64,000 bases of DNA, taken from an uncultured Prevotellaceae bacterium. GTDB taxonomy: Bacteria > Bacteroidota > Bacteroidia > Bacteroidales > Bacteroidaceae. The notes under the pieces were generated by a model. The model searched no databases. It saw only the letters and a list, made by a program, of their open reading frames with translations, and was not told the origin of the DNA. Numbering within the stretch: the stretch's first letter is position 1; each line of letters begins with the position of its first letter. A program made the position numbers and the translations under genes. The stretch is from assembly GCA_946405805.1 (NCBI GenBank), contig CAMJIL010000005.1, forward strand, positions 1 to 64,000, read 5' to 3'. Of the stretch, positions 18,911 to 28,210 are shown one piece after another.

Positions 18911-19969
18911 ATGAAAGTAGCAATTGTTGGCGCTTCTGGCGCAGTAGGACAGGAGTTTCTCCGCGTTCTTGATGAAAGAAATTTTCCACTCGATGAGTTA
19001 GTTCTCTTTGGTTCACAGCGTTCTGCTGGAACAAAATATACTTTCCGCGGAAAGGAATATGAGGTAAAGCTGTTACAGCATAATGACGACTTCAAGGATG
19101 TTGACATCGCATTCACCAGTGCTGGTGCTGGCACCTCAAAGGAATTCTGCGAGGACATCACAAAGTATGGTGCTGTGATGATTGACAACTCCAGCGCCTT
19201 CCGCATGGATGATGATGTGCCTTTGGTAGTGCCTGAGTGTAATGCTGAGGATGCTCTGAAGAGACCTCGTGGCATCATCGCTAACCCTAACTGTACTACT
19301 ATCATGATGGTGGTATGTCTGCAGCCATTGGAGAAGCTCTCTCACATCGAGCGCATACACATCGCTTCTTACCAGAGTGCTTCTGGTGCTGGCGCTGCTG
19401 CTATGGCAGAACTGAAGCAGCAGTATAAGGAATTGGCTGAGGACAAACAGCCTACAGTAAACAAGTTTGCTTATCAGCTGGCTTATAACGTTATTCCTCA
19501 GATTGACGTCTTCCAGGATAATGGCTATACAAAGGAGGAGATGAAGATGTTCAATGAGACACGAAAAATTATGCATACAGATGCTCGTTGCTCTGCTATG
19601 TGTGTCAGAATCTCTTCTTTGCGTGCCCATTCTGAGGCTGTATGGATTGAGACTGAGAAGAAAATCAGCGTCGAGGCTGCTCAGGAGGCTTTGAGAAATG
19701 CTCCTGGCGTAACTCTCGTTGACGACCCAAAGAAGGTGGGCGCAAAGGCTAATGCTGACAGCTCTAAGGAGACAATGGAGGGACTGCCTTACCCAATGCC
19801 GCTCTATACTGCTGGAAAGGATGATGTCTATGTAGGTCGTGTACGCGAAGACCTCGCTAACGAGAATGGCCTGACATTCTGGCTCTCTGGCGACCAGATA
19901 AAGAAAGGCGCCGCCCTCAACGCAGTACAGATTGCAGAATATCTCATAAAGGTCGGTAACGTAAAGTAA
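18911..19969 (+). CDS. asd: Aspartate-semialdehyde dehydrogenase
   Basis: A 352-aa cytoplasmic enzyme that reduces aspartyl phosphate to aspartate semialdehyde with NADPH, the branch point to lysine/diaminopimelate, threonine and methionine. The N-terminal Rossmann motif is [10 protein letters not shown]. The catalytic Cys is in NPNCTT, and the substrate-binding stretch [13 protein letters not shown] follows. A C-terminal conserved His/Arg region is at [13 protein letters not shown]. Length is normal. It is the first gene of a unit with dxs, which starts 4 bases after its stop. Confidence 0.96.
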   Translation: MKVAIVGASGAVGQEFLRVLDERNFPLDELVLFGSQRSAGTKYTFRGKEYEVKLLQHNDDFKDVDIAFTSAGAGTSKEFCEDITKYGAVMIDNSSAFRMDDDVPLVVPECNAEDALKRPRGIIANPNCTTIMMVVCLQPLEKLSHIERIHIASYQSASGAGAAAMAELKQQYKELAEDKQPTVNKFAYQLAYNVIPQIDVFQDNGYTKEEMKMFNETRKIMHTDARCSAMCVRISSLRAHSEAVWIETEKKISVEAAQEALRNAPGVTLVDDPKKVGAKANADSSKETMEGLPYPMPLYTAGKDDVYVGRVREDLANENGLTFWLSGDQIKKGAALNAVQIAEYLIKVGNVK

Positions 19970-19973
19970 AGAC

Positions 19974-21830
19974 GTGTATAAATATCTCTCACACATCCAA
20001 TTTCCTGCTGACCTACGCGCTTTGCCCGTCGAGGCACTCCCAGAGGTCTGCGCGGAACTGCGTGATGACATAGTGAAGGAACTCTCCGTGAATCCAGGAC
20101 ATCTGGCTTCATCATTGGGAACAATAGAACTGACTGTTGCTCTGCATTATGTCTATGATACCCCTGAAGACAGAATAGTCTGGGACGTGGGGCATCAGGC
20201 TTATGGACATAAGATTCTTACTGGCAGACGCGACGTCTTCAATACCAATCGTAAGTTTGGTGGTCTGCACCCCTTCCCGACACCTGCTGAGAGCGAATAT
20301 GACACCTTCGTCTGCGGACATGCTTCCAACAGCATCTCTGCGGCCTTGGGAATGGCTGTCGCTGATGCTAAGATGGGAAACCATCGCAATGTGGTCGCTG
20401 TGATAGGCGACGGAAGCCTCAGTGGTGGACTGGCGTTTGAAGGACTCAATAACGTGTCACAATCGCCAAACAACCTGCTCATCATTCTCAACGACAATAA
20501 TATGTCGATTGATCGCAGCGTGGGTGGCATGAAGCAATATCTCCTATCGCTGAATACCAACGAGTCGTATAACCGTTGGCGCGACAGGGTAGGGCGATGG
20601 CTCATGGGAAAAGGCTATCTGGATGATTCGAGAAGAAAGACGGTCATACGCCTCTCTAATGCCTTCAAGTCTGCTATCTCACAGCAGCAGAATATCTTCG
20701 AGGGCATGAACATACGCTATTTCGGACCTGTTGACGGACATAATATCAAAGAACTGGTACGTGTCATTCGCCAGCTGAAGGATATGCGTGGCCCGAAACT
20801 GCTTCATATTCACACTGTTAAGGGAAAAGGCTATGAGCCGGCTGAAAAGGCGGCTACGATATGGCATGCCCCTGGCCGCTTTAATCCTGAGACGGGCGAA
20901 CGCCTCGATAAGGATAAGAGGGCGAAGTACCAGAATGTCTTTGGCGAGACTCTCGTGGAACTGGCGAAGGCTAATGACAAGATAGTGGGCATCACGCCTG
21001 CTATGCCTACTGGCTGCTCTATGAACAAACTCATGGAGGCAATGCCTGACAGGGCCTTTGACGTGGGTATTGCTGAGGGACATGCTGCCACCTTCGCTGG
21101 GGGATTGGCAAAAGAGGGCATGGTTCCTTTCTGTAATATCTACAGTGCCTTTGCACAGCGTGCCTATGACAACATAATACACGATGTGGCAATAGGAAAC
21201 CTTCATGTGGTGTTCTGCTTCGACAGGGCTGGCATCGTGGGCGAGGATGGTGCTACACATCATGGAGCCTTCGATATGGCTGCCCTGAAACCTGTTCCTA
21301 ACCTCACTATCTGTGCTCCGCTGAATGAGCATGAGCTGCGAAAGATGATGTTTACTGCCCAGCTGCCTGACCAAGGGCCGTGGGTGATACGCTATCCGCG
21401 TGGACGTGGCGTGATGGACGATTGGAGGTGTCCTCTGGAGGCAATAGAGGTCGGAAAGGGTCGTAAGTTGAAGGATGGCAAGGGAACAGCAGTGTTGTCG
21501 ATAGGTCACATTGGAAACAATGTTGCTGAGGCTGTGAAGGGTACTGATGTGGCACACTACGATATGCGATTCCTTAAGCCTATAGATACTGCCCTGCTCG
21601 ACGAGGTGGGAAGCACCTATGACAGAGTCATCACTGTAGAAGACGGAGTACGCGACGGAGGCCTCGGCTCTGCCGTGCTGGAGTATTTCGCTGACAAGGG
21701 ATACACAGCAAAAGTAACCCGCATCGGAATGCCAACAGACACCTTCGTAGAACACGGCACCATAGCAGAACTCCAAAAACTCTACAACATGGACGCGGAA
21801 GGAATTAAGAAGACAATACATAATTCATAA
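19974..21830 (+). CDS. dxs: 1-deoxy-D-xylulose-5-phosphate synthase
   Basis: A 618-aa thiamine-diphosphate enzyme that condenses pyruvate and glyceraldehyde 3-phosphate, the first step of the MEP isoprenoid pathway. The N-terminal part shows [15 protein letters not shown], the diphosphate/Mg2+ motif [16 protein letters not shown] ending in NDNNMS, and HTVKGKG; the transketolase-like pyrimidine domain has [15 protein letters not shown] and [10 protein letters not shown]. The start codon is GTG, 4 bases after asd, so translation is probably coupled. The last residues HNS and the stop are encoded by the heptamer array that fills the gap to trkA. Confidence 0.96.
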   Translation: MYKYLSHIQFPADLRALPVEALPEVCAELRDDIVKELSVNPGHLASSLGTIELTVALHYVYDTPEDRIVWDVGHQAYGHKILTGRRDVFNTNRKFGGLHPFPTPAESEYDTFVCGHASNSISAALGMAVADAKMGNHRNVVAVIGDGSLSGGLAFEGLNNVSQSPNNLLIILNDNNMSIDRSVGGMKQYLLSLNTNESYNRWRDRVGRWLMGKGYLDDSRRKTVIRLSNAFKSAISQQQNIFEGMNIRYFGPVDGHNIKELVRVIRQLKDMRGPKLLHIHTVKGKGYEPAEKAATIWHAPGRFNPETGERLDKDKRAKYQNVFGETLVELAKANDKIVGITPAMPTGCSMNKLMEAMPDRAFDVGIAEGHAATFAGGLAKEGMVPFCNIYSAFAQRAYDNIIHDVAIGNLHVVFCFDRAGIVGEDGATHHGAFDMAALKPVPNLTICAPLNEHELRKMMFTAQLPDQGPWVIRYPRGRGVMDDWRCPLEAIEVGKGRKLKDGKGTAVLSIGHIGNNVAEAVKGTDVAHYDMRFLKPIDTALLDEVGSTYDRVITVEDGVRDGGLGSAVLEYFADKGYTAKVTRIGMPTDTFVEHGTIAELQKLYNMDAEGIKKTIHNS

Positions 21831-21885
21831 TTCAAAATTCATAATTCATAATTCAAAATTCATAATTCAAAATTCAAAATTGACT
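21818..21885. repeat. CATAATT/CAAAATT heptamer array
   Basis: About nine 7-base units run from the last codons of dxs to the trkA start and form the dxs stop codon. It is the longest uninterrupted heptamer array in the window. Confidence 0.9.
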
Positions 21886-21886
21886 T

Positions 21887-23230
21887 ATGAAAATAATCAT
21901 CGCAGGCGCTTACGCCATTGGTAACTATCTCGCTTCGTTGCTCGCTCGCAGCAATGAGGAGATTACCATCATCGATACTGATGAAGAGGCTCTGGAAAGC
22001 ATCAACCCAGACCTTGACGTGCTCACTATGCATGCTTCGCCTATTTCTATCAAGGCGCTGCGTGAGATAGGTGCTCCAGATGCTGACCTGTTCATCGCTG
22101 TGACGCATAATCAGGAAGTCAATATGTGTGCTTGCACCATGGCGAAAAGCCTTGGCGTCAGACATACTGTGGCAAAGGTGGAGGAGTATGAGTATGCTAA
22201 AAAGAAAAACAGCGACGTGCTCAAGGCTATGGGCATCGATAGCATCATATACCCTGAGATGCTGGCAGCACAGGATATCATCAGTGGCCTGAAGATGTCG
22301 TGGGTGCGACAGCGTTGGGATGTGTATGGTGGAGCCCTGACAATGCTGGGCATCAAGTTGCGTGAAGGATGTACTATCCTCGATCGTCCGCTGAAAGAAC
22401 TCATCGGACCTGATGACCCGTATCACGTGGTGGCCATAAAGCGTGGCAATGAGACCATCATTCCGCGTGGTGACGATACCCTGCAGCTCTATGATATAGC
22501 ATATTTCATGACCACTCCGCCAAACATACCGCTCATCCGTCGCATCGTGGGAAAAGAGAAGTATGAGGATGTGTCGAACGTCATGATAATGGGTGGCGGA
22601 AAGACGGCTTTACGTACTGCCATGACCATGCCTGAGTATATGAACTATAAGCTCATCGAGATTGACCCGCAGCGTTGTGAGGAACTCAATGAGATACTCA
22701 AGCGCAATGACTACATCATCAATGGCGATGCGCGTGATACGTCGCTCCTCATAGAGGAGGGCATACGCAGTGCGCAGGCGTTCGTGGCTCTGACAGGTAG
22801 TTCGGAGGCGAATATTCTGGCGTGTCTCACTGCTAAGCGGCATGGCGTGCGAAAGACTGTCGCCATCGTGGAAAATGTCGATTATGTCGATATGGCTGAA
22901 AGCCTTGACATTGGCACCATTATCAATAAAAAGGCCATAGCAGCATCGCGTATCTATGAGATGATGCTCGAAGGAAAAGCCTCTAATGTCAGATTCCTCA
23001 TGCATGCAAAGGCCGATGTGGCAGAGTTTACAGCCTCACCAGGGTCTTTAGTAACCAAAAAGCGTGTCTTTGAACTGTCCCTGCCAAAGGGCTGCACCCT
23101 CGGAGGACTCGTGCGAAATGGCGAAGGAATACTCATATCAGGTGGCACACAAATCCAGGCCGGCGACATCGTCATGGCCTTCTGCCACAACGCCGATATG
23201 CACAGGCTTGAAAAACTATTCGTGAAATAA
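21887..23230 (+). CDS. trkA: Trk potassium-uptake regulator TrkA
   Basis: A 447-aa cytoplasmic NAD(H)-binding regulator of the TrkH potassium channel. It has the usual duplicated RCK arrangement: RCK_N 1 (MKIIIAGAYAIGNYLASLL, acidic ITIIDTDEEAL), RCK_C 1 (about 140-225), RCK_N 2 (VMIMGGGKTALRTAM with LIEIDPQRCEEL) and RCK_C 2 ending near residue 445. The first glycine motif reads GAYAIGNY rather than the common GAGEVG. It is followed by trkH after 144 bases. Together they make the K+ uptake system. Confidence 0.94.
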   Translation: MKIIIAGAYAIGNYLASLLARSNEEITIIDTDEEALESINPDLDVLTMHASPISIKALREIGAPDADLFIAVTHNQEVNMCACTMAKSLGVRHTVAKVEEYEYAKKKNSDVLKAMGIDSIIYPEMLAAQDIISGLKMSWVRQRWDVYGGALTMLGIKLREGCTILDRPLKELIGPDDPYHVVAIKRGNETIIPRGDDTLQLYDIAYFMTTPPNIPLIRRIVGKEKYEDVSNVMIMGGGKTALRTAMTMPEYMNYKLIEIDPQRCEELNEILKRNDYIINGDARDTSLLIEEGIRSAQAFVALTGSSEANILACLTAKRHGVRKTVAIVENVDYVDMAESLDIGTIINKKAIAASRIYEMMLEGKASNVRFLMHAKADVAEFTASPGSLVTKKRVFELSLPKGCTLGGLVRNGEGILISGGTQIQAGDIVMAFCHNADMHRLEKLFVK

Positions 23231-23292
23231 AGTTTAGAGTTTAGAGTTTAAAGTTTAAAGGCAGTTTTAAAGTTTAGTGTTTAAAGTTGAAA
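23231..23292. repeat. AGAGTTT/AAAGTTT heptamer array between trkA and trkH
   Basis: About eight units of the AGTTTAG/AGTTTAA type. The remaining 80 bases before trkH hold GGTTTTTGTTAAAAT, a segment also seen before the gene at 10770. Confidence 0.8.
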
Positions 23293-23374
23293 GTGAATTA
23301 AAACGGTTTTTCTTGTCGCAGACATGGGTTTTTAAGGTTTTTGTTAAAATCAAGAACAACCGAAAGAAAAGAAA

Positions 23375-24832
23375 ATGCTCAATTTCAAACTCATATACAA
23401 AATTCTCGGCTCACTCCTCTTCCTGGAGTCCCTGTTTATGCTGATATGCCTCGTGATATCACTGTCATATCAGGAGGATGATGTCTTCTCCTTTATCATC
23501 TCTATCCTCGTGACACAGATGGGAGCGTATATCCTGCGATACCTGGGACGTGATGCCAATAATAACATGTCGCGAAAAGACTCCTTCCTCGTCGTCACCC
23601 TGACGTGGGCCGTCTATAGCCTCTTTGGTACGCTGCCGTATATGGTGGGAGGATATATCACTGACTTTACCAATGCCTATTTTGAGGCCATGTCGGGCTT
23701 TACTACGACAGGTGCCAGTATTCTCGATGATGTGGAGCATCTGCCGCATGGCATACTGTTCTGGCGTACCTTCTCGCAGTGGATTGGGGCGTTGGGAATA
23801 GTGTTCTTCACTATTGCCATCCTGCCATCGATGGTGGGAGGGTCTGTGAAGGTCTTCTCGTTAGAGACTACAGGACCTATCAAGACGAAGCTCCATCCGC
23901 GTCTATCAACGTCTGCAAAGACGTTGTGGGTGGTGTTTATAGTGTTGACGGTGTCATGCTTCCTTATATTCCATGTCCTTGGCATGAACTGGTTCGATGC
24001 CATCAATTATTCCATGACCACCATTGCCACGGGAGGGTTCTCGCCCCATAATGATAGCGTGGCACACTTCCATTCCCCTGCGATGGAATATACATCCACC
24101 CTGTTCTGTTTCCTGTCCGGTATCAATTTCATACTGCTGTACAGGCTGTTCATGAAGCGTGATTTGAGTGGGATGATCAATAACTCCGAGATGAAGATTT
24201 ACTGTAGTTTGACAGTTGTCTTTACTGCATTTATTATGGTCATGCTCATGCACTTCAATGACTATGGCATTGAGAGAGCATTCAGGTGTTCGCTCTATCA
24301 GGTCGTGTCGTTCCTGACCACGACCGGGTTGTTTAATGACGATGCCGCCAAGTGGCCGCATGTCACGTGGGTGGTGCTCGCCATCTGTATGTTCTGTGGC
24401 GCGTGCGCCGGCAGTACGTCGGGAGGATTTAAGTGCGTCAGGGTTACCATGCTGTTTAAGGTGATGCTCAATGAGTTTAAGCAGATACTGCACCCCAAGG
24501 CCGTGCTGCCGCTGAAGATAGGCGAGACCAATGTCAATATGCAGCAGAGAGTAACGTTGATGGCGTTTTTGACAGCCTATTGTTTTCTCTGTGTGTTCTG
24601 TGCTACGGTGATGATAGTCGCTGGGGTGGATATCACCAATTCCATTACGATTACTATTTCGACCCTTAGTAATGTTGGTCCCACGTTGGGTACCGAGATT
24701 GGGCCCACCATGTCGTGGAATGATTTGCCCATATTTGCAAAGTGGATATGCTCCATCCTGATGTTGATGGGCCGTCTTGAGATATTCTCTGTGCTCATCA
24801 TATTTACCCCACTTTTCTGGAAAGATAGATGA
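23375..24832 (+). CDS. trkH: Trk potassium channel/transporter subunit TrkH
   Basis: A 485-aa inner-membrane protein of the TrkH/KtrB family that lets K+ into the cell under TrkA control. It has four pore-type repeats, each with a short selectivity segment: TTTGAS (about residue 110), TIATGGFS (about 213), TTTGLF and TLSNVGPT near the end, which is the normal degenerate pattern. Between them are the paired membrane helices of the family. The stop overlaps the start of the next gene by 4 bases (ATGA). Confidence 0.94.
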   Translation: MLNFKLIYKILGSLLFLESLFMLICLVISLSYQEDDVFSFIISILVTQMGAYILRYLGRDANNNMSRKDSFLVVTLTWAVYSLFGTLPYMVGGYITDFTNAYFEAMSGFTTTGASILDDVEHLPHGILFWRTFSQWIGALGIVFFTIAILPSMVGGSVKVFSLETTGPIKTKLHPRLSTSAKTLWVVFIVLTVSCFLIFHVLGMNWFDAINYSMTTIATGGFSPHNDSVAHFHSPAMEYTSTLFCFLSGINFILLYRLFMKRDLSGMINNSEMKIYCSLTVVFTAFIMVMLMHFNDYGIERAFRCSLYQVVSFLTTTGLFNDDAAKWPHVTWVVLAICMFCGACAGSTSGGFKCVRVTMLFKVMLNEFKQILHPKAVLPLKIGETNVNMQQRVTLMAFLTAYCFLCVFCATVMIVAGVDITNSITITISTLSNVGPTLGTEIGPTMSWNDLPIFAKWICSILMLMGRLEIFSVLIIFTPLFWKDR

Positions 24833-25965
24833 GCCTGCTGCTGACGCTTCTTTTTACCATTGTCTCTTACAACTGCGAAAACCTTTTCGACTGCCGCCAC
24901 GACAGCCTGAAAAATGATTACGAATTCCTCCCCCCCGCCTCCGCGAACGCGAACGCTTTCGCTTCCGCTTCCGCGAACGAAAACGAAAACGAAAAGGCCC
25001 CTCCCCGGCCCTCCCTTAAAGGGCGGGGGAAACAGTTGAAGGATGAAAACCAAAACGAAAACCCTTCGACAGGCTCAGGGCGAGGCGAAAACCTTAACCT
25101 TAACCTTGGTGCTTCTCGTAACTGGAATTTTGGGCGGTATTGGAGGAAATTAAATAACATTGGGCGTGTGATTCAGCAGTGTGGAAGTGCGACCTCTCCT
25201 GGAACTCTTCCGGATATAGTAGCATTGTTGGAGGTAGAGAATGATTCTACTCTTTTTATGCTGACAAGGCGCAGCTTGCTAAAGGGTGCGGGCTACAAAT
25301 ATGTGATGACTAATTCTCTTGATGCGCGTGGCATTGATGTGGCAATGATATACAATCCTCTGACATTCCGATTGGAAAAGAGTTATTCTATCAGGCCGGA
25401 ACTTAAACGGTCGAAGTCGGACACGGTGGGCATCAAGACTCGCGACATATTGTATGCGAAGGGCGTCATGCGTGCGCGCGATACATTACATATATTTGTT
25501 GTGCATGCTCCGAGTCGCAGGAATGGTAAGTCTGCTACGGAGGGGTATCGTCTGCAGGTGGAGCAGCGGATGATGGAGTCGGTGGATTCTATCAGGAATA
25601 TCAATCCCAACGCGAAAATAGTCTTGATGGGTGATTTTAATGATTATTCGAATGACAGGGCTTTGAAGGATATTGTGAGCAGGGGATTTGTGGAGACTTC
25701 CAAGGGCATAAGGGGGCTGAACTACGAGAAGACAGGGGTGTCTGGAACGTATAAATATCAGGGGGCGTGGAACAGTCTTGACCATATTTTCCTGTCCACA
25801 GCGGTGCAGCAGCAGGTGGAGCGGTGTTTCATATATGATGCTGCGTGGCTGTTGGAGGAGGATAATCAGGGTGGTTATAAGCCTTTCAGAACGTATTTGG
25901 GTCCGAGGTATCATGATGGGGTGAGTGATCATCTGCCGATAGTGTTGCAGCTGAAGTTGGAATGA
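24829..25965 (+). CDS. Endonuclease/exonuclease/phosphatase-fold protein with repeat-encoded insertion
   Basis: A 378-aa member of the DNase I-like endonuclease/exonuclease/phosphatase superfamily. Catalytic elements visible: YNCENLFD at the N-terminus (Asn/Glu), the metal-binding Glu in LLEVEND, VVHAPSR, the GDFNDYSND acid/base pair, and the terminal SDHLPI His. Family members cleave DNA, RNA or phospholipid/inositol phosphates; the substrate is unknown here. The N-terminal hydrophobic stretch may act as a signal or anchor. Oddity: residues about 36-94 are encoded by several types of short repeats (NANAFASASANENENE, a G-rich element, PSTGSG, NLNLNL) inserted between EFLPP and RNWNFGRYW, which I would expect to be nearly adjacent in homologues. 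Translationally coupled to trkH. Confidence 0.85.
   Translation: MSLLLTLLFTIVSYNCENLFDCRHDSLKNDYEFLPPASANANAFASASANENENEKAPPRPSLKGRGKQLKDENQNENPSTGSGRGENLNLNLGASRNWNFGRYWRKLNNIGRVIQQCGSATSPGTLPDIVALLEVENDSTLFMLTRRSLLKGAGYKYVMTNSLDARGIDVAMIYNPLTFRLEKSYSIRPELKRSKSDTVGIKTRDILYAKGVMRARDTLHIFVVHAPSRRNGKSATEGYRLQVEQRMMESVDSIRNINPNAKIVLMGDFNDYSNDRALKDIVSRGFVETSKGIRGLNYEKTGVSGTYKYQGAWNSLDHIFLSTAVQQQVERCFIYDAAWLLEEDNQGGYKPFRTYLGPRYHDGVSDHLPIVLQLKLE
24934..25112 (+). repeat. In-frame mosaic of hexamer repeats, G-rich element and CCTTCGACAGG element
   Basis: Six-base units (GCGAAC, GCTTCC, GAAAAC) are followed at 24999-25027 by an inverted copy of the element at 2493-2521. Next come AACCAAAACGAAAAC units, then CCTTCGACAGGCTCAGGG within 25057-25081 and CCTTAA hexamers. 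All keep the frame open. Confidence 0.85.
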
Positions 25966-25999
25966 TGGATGAAGGATGAAGGATGAAGGATGAAGGGTG
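25964..25999. repeat. GGATGAA heptamer array
   Basis: Five GGATGAA/GGGTGA units directly after the stop codon of the preceding gene. Confidence 0.85.
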
Positions 26000-26007
26000 A
26001 TTAGCCT

Positions 26008-26205
26008 CGCGGGCTGATAATATGGAAAAAAACCGGAAAAACATCCTTTACACAGTTCGTGGTGCTGATAGCACCAATGTTGCAAGGCTTGTACTGCCTG
26101 CTGGCAAACAAGTTTTCCGACAGTCAGCCCAACCCTCACAACAGGCCTAAGGCCTACGAACTGCTAAAGGCAAAGAACCCCGGCCTGAGCTCAACGCCGG
26201 CCTAA
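26008..26205 (+). other. Short open frame without clear start, possible gene remnant
   Basis: An open frame runs through this stretch and ends at TAA 26203-26205. Its translation contains SFTQFVVLIAPMLQGLYCL and then NPHNRPKAYELLKAKNPGL. The only ATG (26093-26095) would give 37 codons. It looks like coding sequence in composition but has no promoter, no full domain and no family I recognise. Its last 15 bases are the first unit of the following 49-bp repeat. Confidence 0.3.
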
Positions 26206-26435
26206 AAAACCAAATTTTGTTATACTGAGTCAAGATGGCTCAACGCCGGCCTAAAAAACCAAATTTTGTTATACTGAGTCAAGAAGGCTCAACGCCGGCC
26301 TAAAAGACCAAATTTTGTGTTAGACTGGATCAAGAAGGCTCAACGCAGGCCTGAAAAACCAAATTTTGTTATACTGAGTCAAGATGGTTCAACGCCGGCC
26401 TAAAAAACCAAATTTTGTGTTAGACTGACTCAAAA
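26190..26435. repeat. Tandem repeat, five units of about 49 bp
   Basis: Units begin at 26190, 26239, 26288, 26339 and 26388, so the periods are 49, 49, 51 and 49 bases. Each has CTCAACGCCGGCCTAAAAAA, then CCAAATTTTGT, then an ACTGAGTCAAGA-like end. Two units carry a 2-base insertion (TGTGTTAGACTG instead of TGTTATACTG). Units are contiguous, so this is not a CRISPR array. It lies in a 712-base gap that has no convincing gene. Confidence 0.9.
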
Positions 26436-26463
26436 ACCAGGTTATTCAACCAAAATGAAAACG

Positions 26464-26530
26464 GGGTGAAGGATGAAGGTTTAAATGTGAAAGGTGAAAC
26501 GTGAACAGTGAAACGTGAAAAGGTGAACGA
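26464..26530. repeat. GTGAAAC heptamer array
   Basis: GATGAAGG and GTGAAAG/GTGAAAC/GTGAACA units in a row, just upstream of the infC promoter region. Confidence 0.75.
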
Positions 26531-26572
26531 AGAGTTAAAAAATATTAAAAATGCGGTTTTGCGTGATGATAA

Positions 26573-26605
26573 TACCTTTGCTTTAACAAATTTTTTCTAC
26601 CTTTG
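26573..26605 (+). promoter_or_regulatory. infC promoter region with two -7-like elements
   Basis: TACCTTTG occurs twice, at 26573-26580 and 26598-26605. The second is the likely -7, with the TTTG of the first (26577-26580) 17 bases upstream as a possible -33. A perfect 12-base palindrome, TACGCATGCGTA (26620-26631), lies near the expected start of the RNA. Confidence 0.6.
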
Positions 26606-26677
26606 CATCGCTTTTTGCGTACGCATGCGTAAGCATCGTGGCATTTAGTAGATATAATATTCACTTCAAAATAGTTA

Positions 26678-27376
26678 ATGAAACCAGACAAACGTAAAGT
26701 AGATCCTAAAAGCCAGTATCGCATCAATGAGGAGATCAGGGTGCGCGAGGTTAGAGTAGTGGGTGACAATGGTGCCACTGTGATGTCAACCAGAGAGGCA
26801 TTAGAATTAGCACAGCAGAGGGGGGAAGATCTCGTAGAGATAAGCCCAAATGCGGAACCACCAGTATGTCGTATCATTGACTATTCAAAGTTCCTTTATC
26901 AGCAGAAGAAGAAGGCAAAGGAAATAAAGTCACGACAGGTTAAGGTCGATATCAAGGAAATCCGTTTCGGCCCTCAGACTGACGACCACGACTATAACTT
27001 CAAGCTGAAGCATGCCAAGGAGTTCCTGGAAGAGGGAAACAAGGTGAGAGCCTATGTATTTTTCCGTGGCCGCTCTATATTGTTCAAGGAACAGGGTGAG
27101 GTATTGCTGTTGAGATTTGCCAATGACTTGGAAGAGTATGGCAAGGTGGAGCAGATGCCGAAGTTGGAAGGCAAGAAGATGTTCCTGTTCATGGCACCTA
27201 AGAAGGCTGGTGTAGCGAAGAAGTCTCAGCAGAAGGTTGATCGTGAAAGACGTGAAGCAGAAGCGGCGAGTGCGGCAGCCAATGCGCCTCAAGAGGTAAA
27301 GGAGAGCACTGGTGATGGTCTTGCAGCAAATGCGAAGGGACTGGAAGCGCTTGCAGCGTTGAAGTTTGACGAATAA
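26678..27376 (+). CDS. infC: Translation initiation factor IF-3
   Basis: A 232-aa cytoplasmic factor that binds the 30S subunit and selects the initiator tRNA and start codon. The N-terminal domain holds [19 protein letters not shown] and [22 protein letters not shown]; the linker is [11 protein letters not shown]; the C-terminal domain has [18 protein letters not shown] and the [11 protein letters not shown] segment. Compared with the usual 170-180 residues it has an extra tail of about 40 residues rich in Ala, Glu and Lys. The start is ATG, not the rare AUU of enterobacterial infC. It heads the infC-rpmI-rplT unit. Confidence 0.97.
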   Translation: MKPDKRKVDPKSQYRINEEIRVREVRVVGDNGATVMSTREALELAQQRGEDLVEISPNAEPPVCRIIDYSKFLYQQKKKAKEIKSRQVKVDIKEIRFGPQTDDHDYNFKLKHAKEFLEEGNKVRAYVFFRGRSILFKEQGEVLLLRFANDLEEYGKVEQMPKLEGKKMFLFMAPKKAGVAKKSQQKVDRERREAEAASAAANAPQEVKESTGDGLAANAKGLEALAALKFDE

Positions 27377-27377
27377 C

Positions 27378-27410
27378 GGTTAAAGGTTAACGGTTAACGG
27401 TTAAAGAGTA
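27378..27410. repeat. GGTTAAC/GGTTAAA heptamer array after infC
   Basis: Four units (GGTTAAA, GGTTAAC, GGTTAAC, GGTTAAA) immediately follow the infC stop. Confidence 0.8.
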
Positions 27411-27437
27411 AAACGAAAAAAAGAAAAGAACGAGTGC

Positions 27438-27460
27438 GTAACGCCTGGTATATGCGTTGC
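27438..27460 (+). promoter_or_regulatory. Hairpin in the infC-rpmI leader, possible ribosomal-protein control site
   Basis: GTAACGC (27438-27444) can pair with GCGTTGC (27454-27460), a 7-bp stem with one G-U pair, 37 bases before rpmI. In other bacteria L20 represses this operon by binding a leader RNA; a similar use here is inference only. Confidence 0.35.
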
Positions 27461-27496
27461 CACCATATTAGTTAATCAATAAATAAATTTAAAAAA

Positions 27497-27694
27497 ATGC
27501 CAAAAGTAAAGACAAATTCCGGAGCTAAAAAACGCTTTGCGTTCACCGGTTCAGGTAAGGTGAAAAGACGTCACGCTTTCCACAGTCACATCCTGACAAA
27601 GAAGACAAAGAAGCAGAAGAGAAATCTTCTTGGTTCAACAATTGTAGATTCTACAAACATGAAGCAGGTACGTGATCTGCTGTGTTTGCGTTAA
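27497..27694 (+). CDS. rpmI: Ribosomal protein L35
   Basis: A 65-aa basic protein of the large ribosomal subunit. It matches the L35 pattern from end to end ([40 protein letters not shown]). Normal length. It lies between infC and rplT, the standard order. Confidence 0.97.
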   Translation: MPKVKTNSGAKKRFAFTGSGKVKRRHAFHSHILTKKTKKQKRNLLGSTIVDSTNMKQVRDLLCLR

Positions 27695-27731
27695 TTAACC
27701 CTACCGTCTAACTTTTTAAAGTAAGAAAATT

Positions 27732-28076
27732 ATGCCAAGATCAGTAAATCATGTTGCCTCTAAGGCAAAGAGAACTCGTATTCTGAAGCTTACCAAGGGT
27801 TATTATGGCGCACGCAAGAATGTTTGGACAGTTGCTAAGAACACTTGGGAGAAGGGTCTGACCTATGCTTATCGTGATCGTAAGAACAAGAAGCGTACTT
27901 TCCGCGCACTGTGGATCCAGCGTATCAATGCTGCTGCACGCATGGAGGGACTTTCTTATTCAGTTCTGATGGGCCTCCTTCACAAGGCAGGAATCGAAAT
28001 TAACCGTAAGGTCCTTGCTGACCTCGCTGTTAACAATCCAGAGGCTTTCAAGGCCATCGTGGATAAGGTAAAGTAA
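27732..28076 (+). CDS. rplT: Ribosomal protein L20
   Basis: A 114-aa large-subunit protein needed for early 50S assembly and often the repressor of its own operon. It begins [20 protein letters not shown], followed by [15 protein letters not shown] and [20 protein letters not shown], all typical of L20. It starts 37 bases after rpmI and is followed by a strong terminator. Confidence 0.97.
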   Translation: MPRSVNHVASKAKRTRILKLTKGYYGARKNVWTVAKNTWEKGLTYAYRDRKNKKRTFRALWIQRINAAARMEGLSYSVLMGLLHKAGIEINRKVLADLAVNNPEAFKAIVDKVK

Positions 28077-28102
28077 ATTAAAGGTTACAATACCCTACAG
28101 GG

Positions 28103-28140
28103 CTGCGGATACTACTTCATGGGTGTCCGCAGTTTTTTTT
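28103..28140 (+). terminator. Terminator of the infC-rpmI-rplT operon
   Basis: CTGCGGA (28103-28109) pairs with TCCGCAG (28126-28132) and is followed by eight Ts. Confidence 0.9.
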
Positions 28141-28210
28141 GTGAAACTTTTATTATAAATCCATACAATAAAAGGATAGGTGTGTGCGTTAAATAAGAAA
28201 ACACCCGCCT

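Noticed and set aside
24829-25965. Frameshifted or broken endonuclease gene
   Set aside because: Despite the repeats the frame is continuous and all catalytic motifs are present before and after the insertion.
26190-26435. CRISPR array
   Set aside because: The units are contiguous and alike over their whole length; there are no variable spacers and no cas genes nearby.
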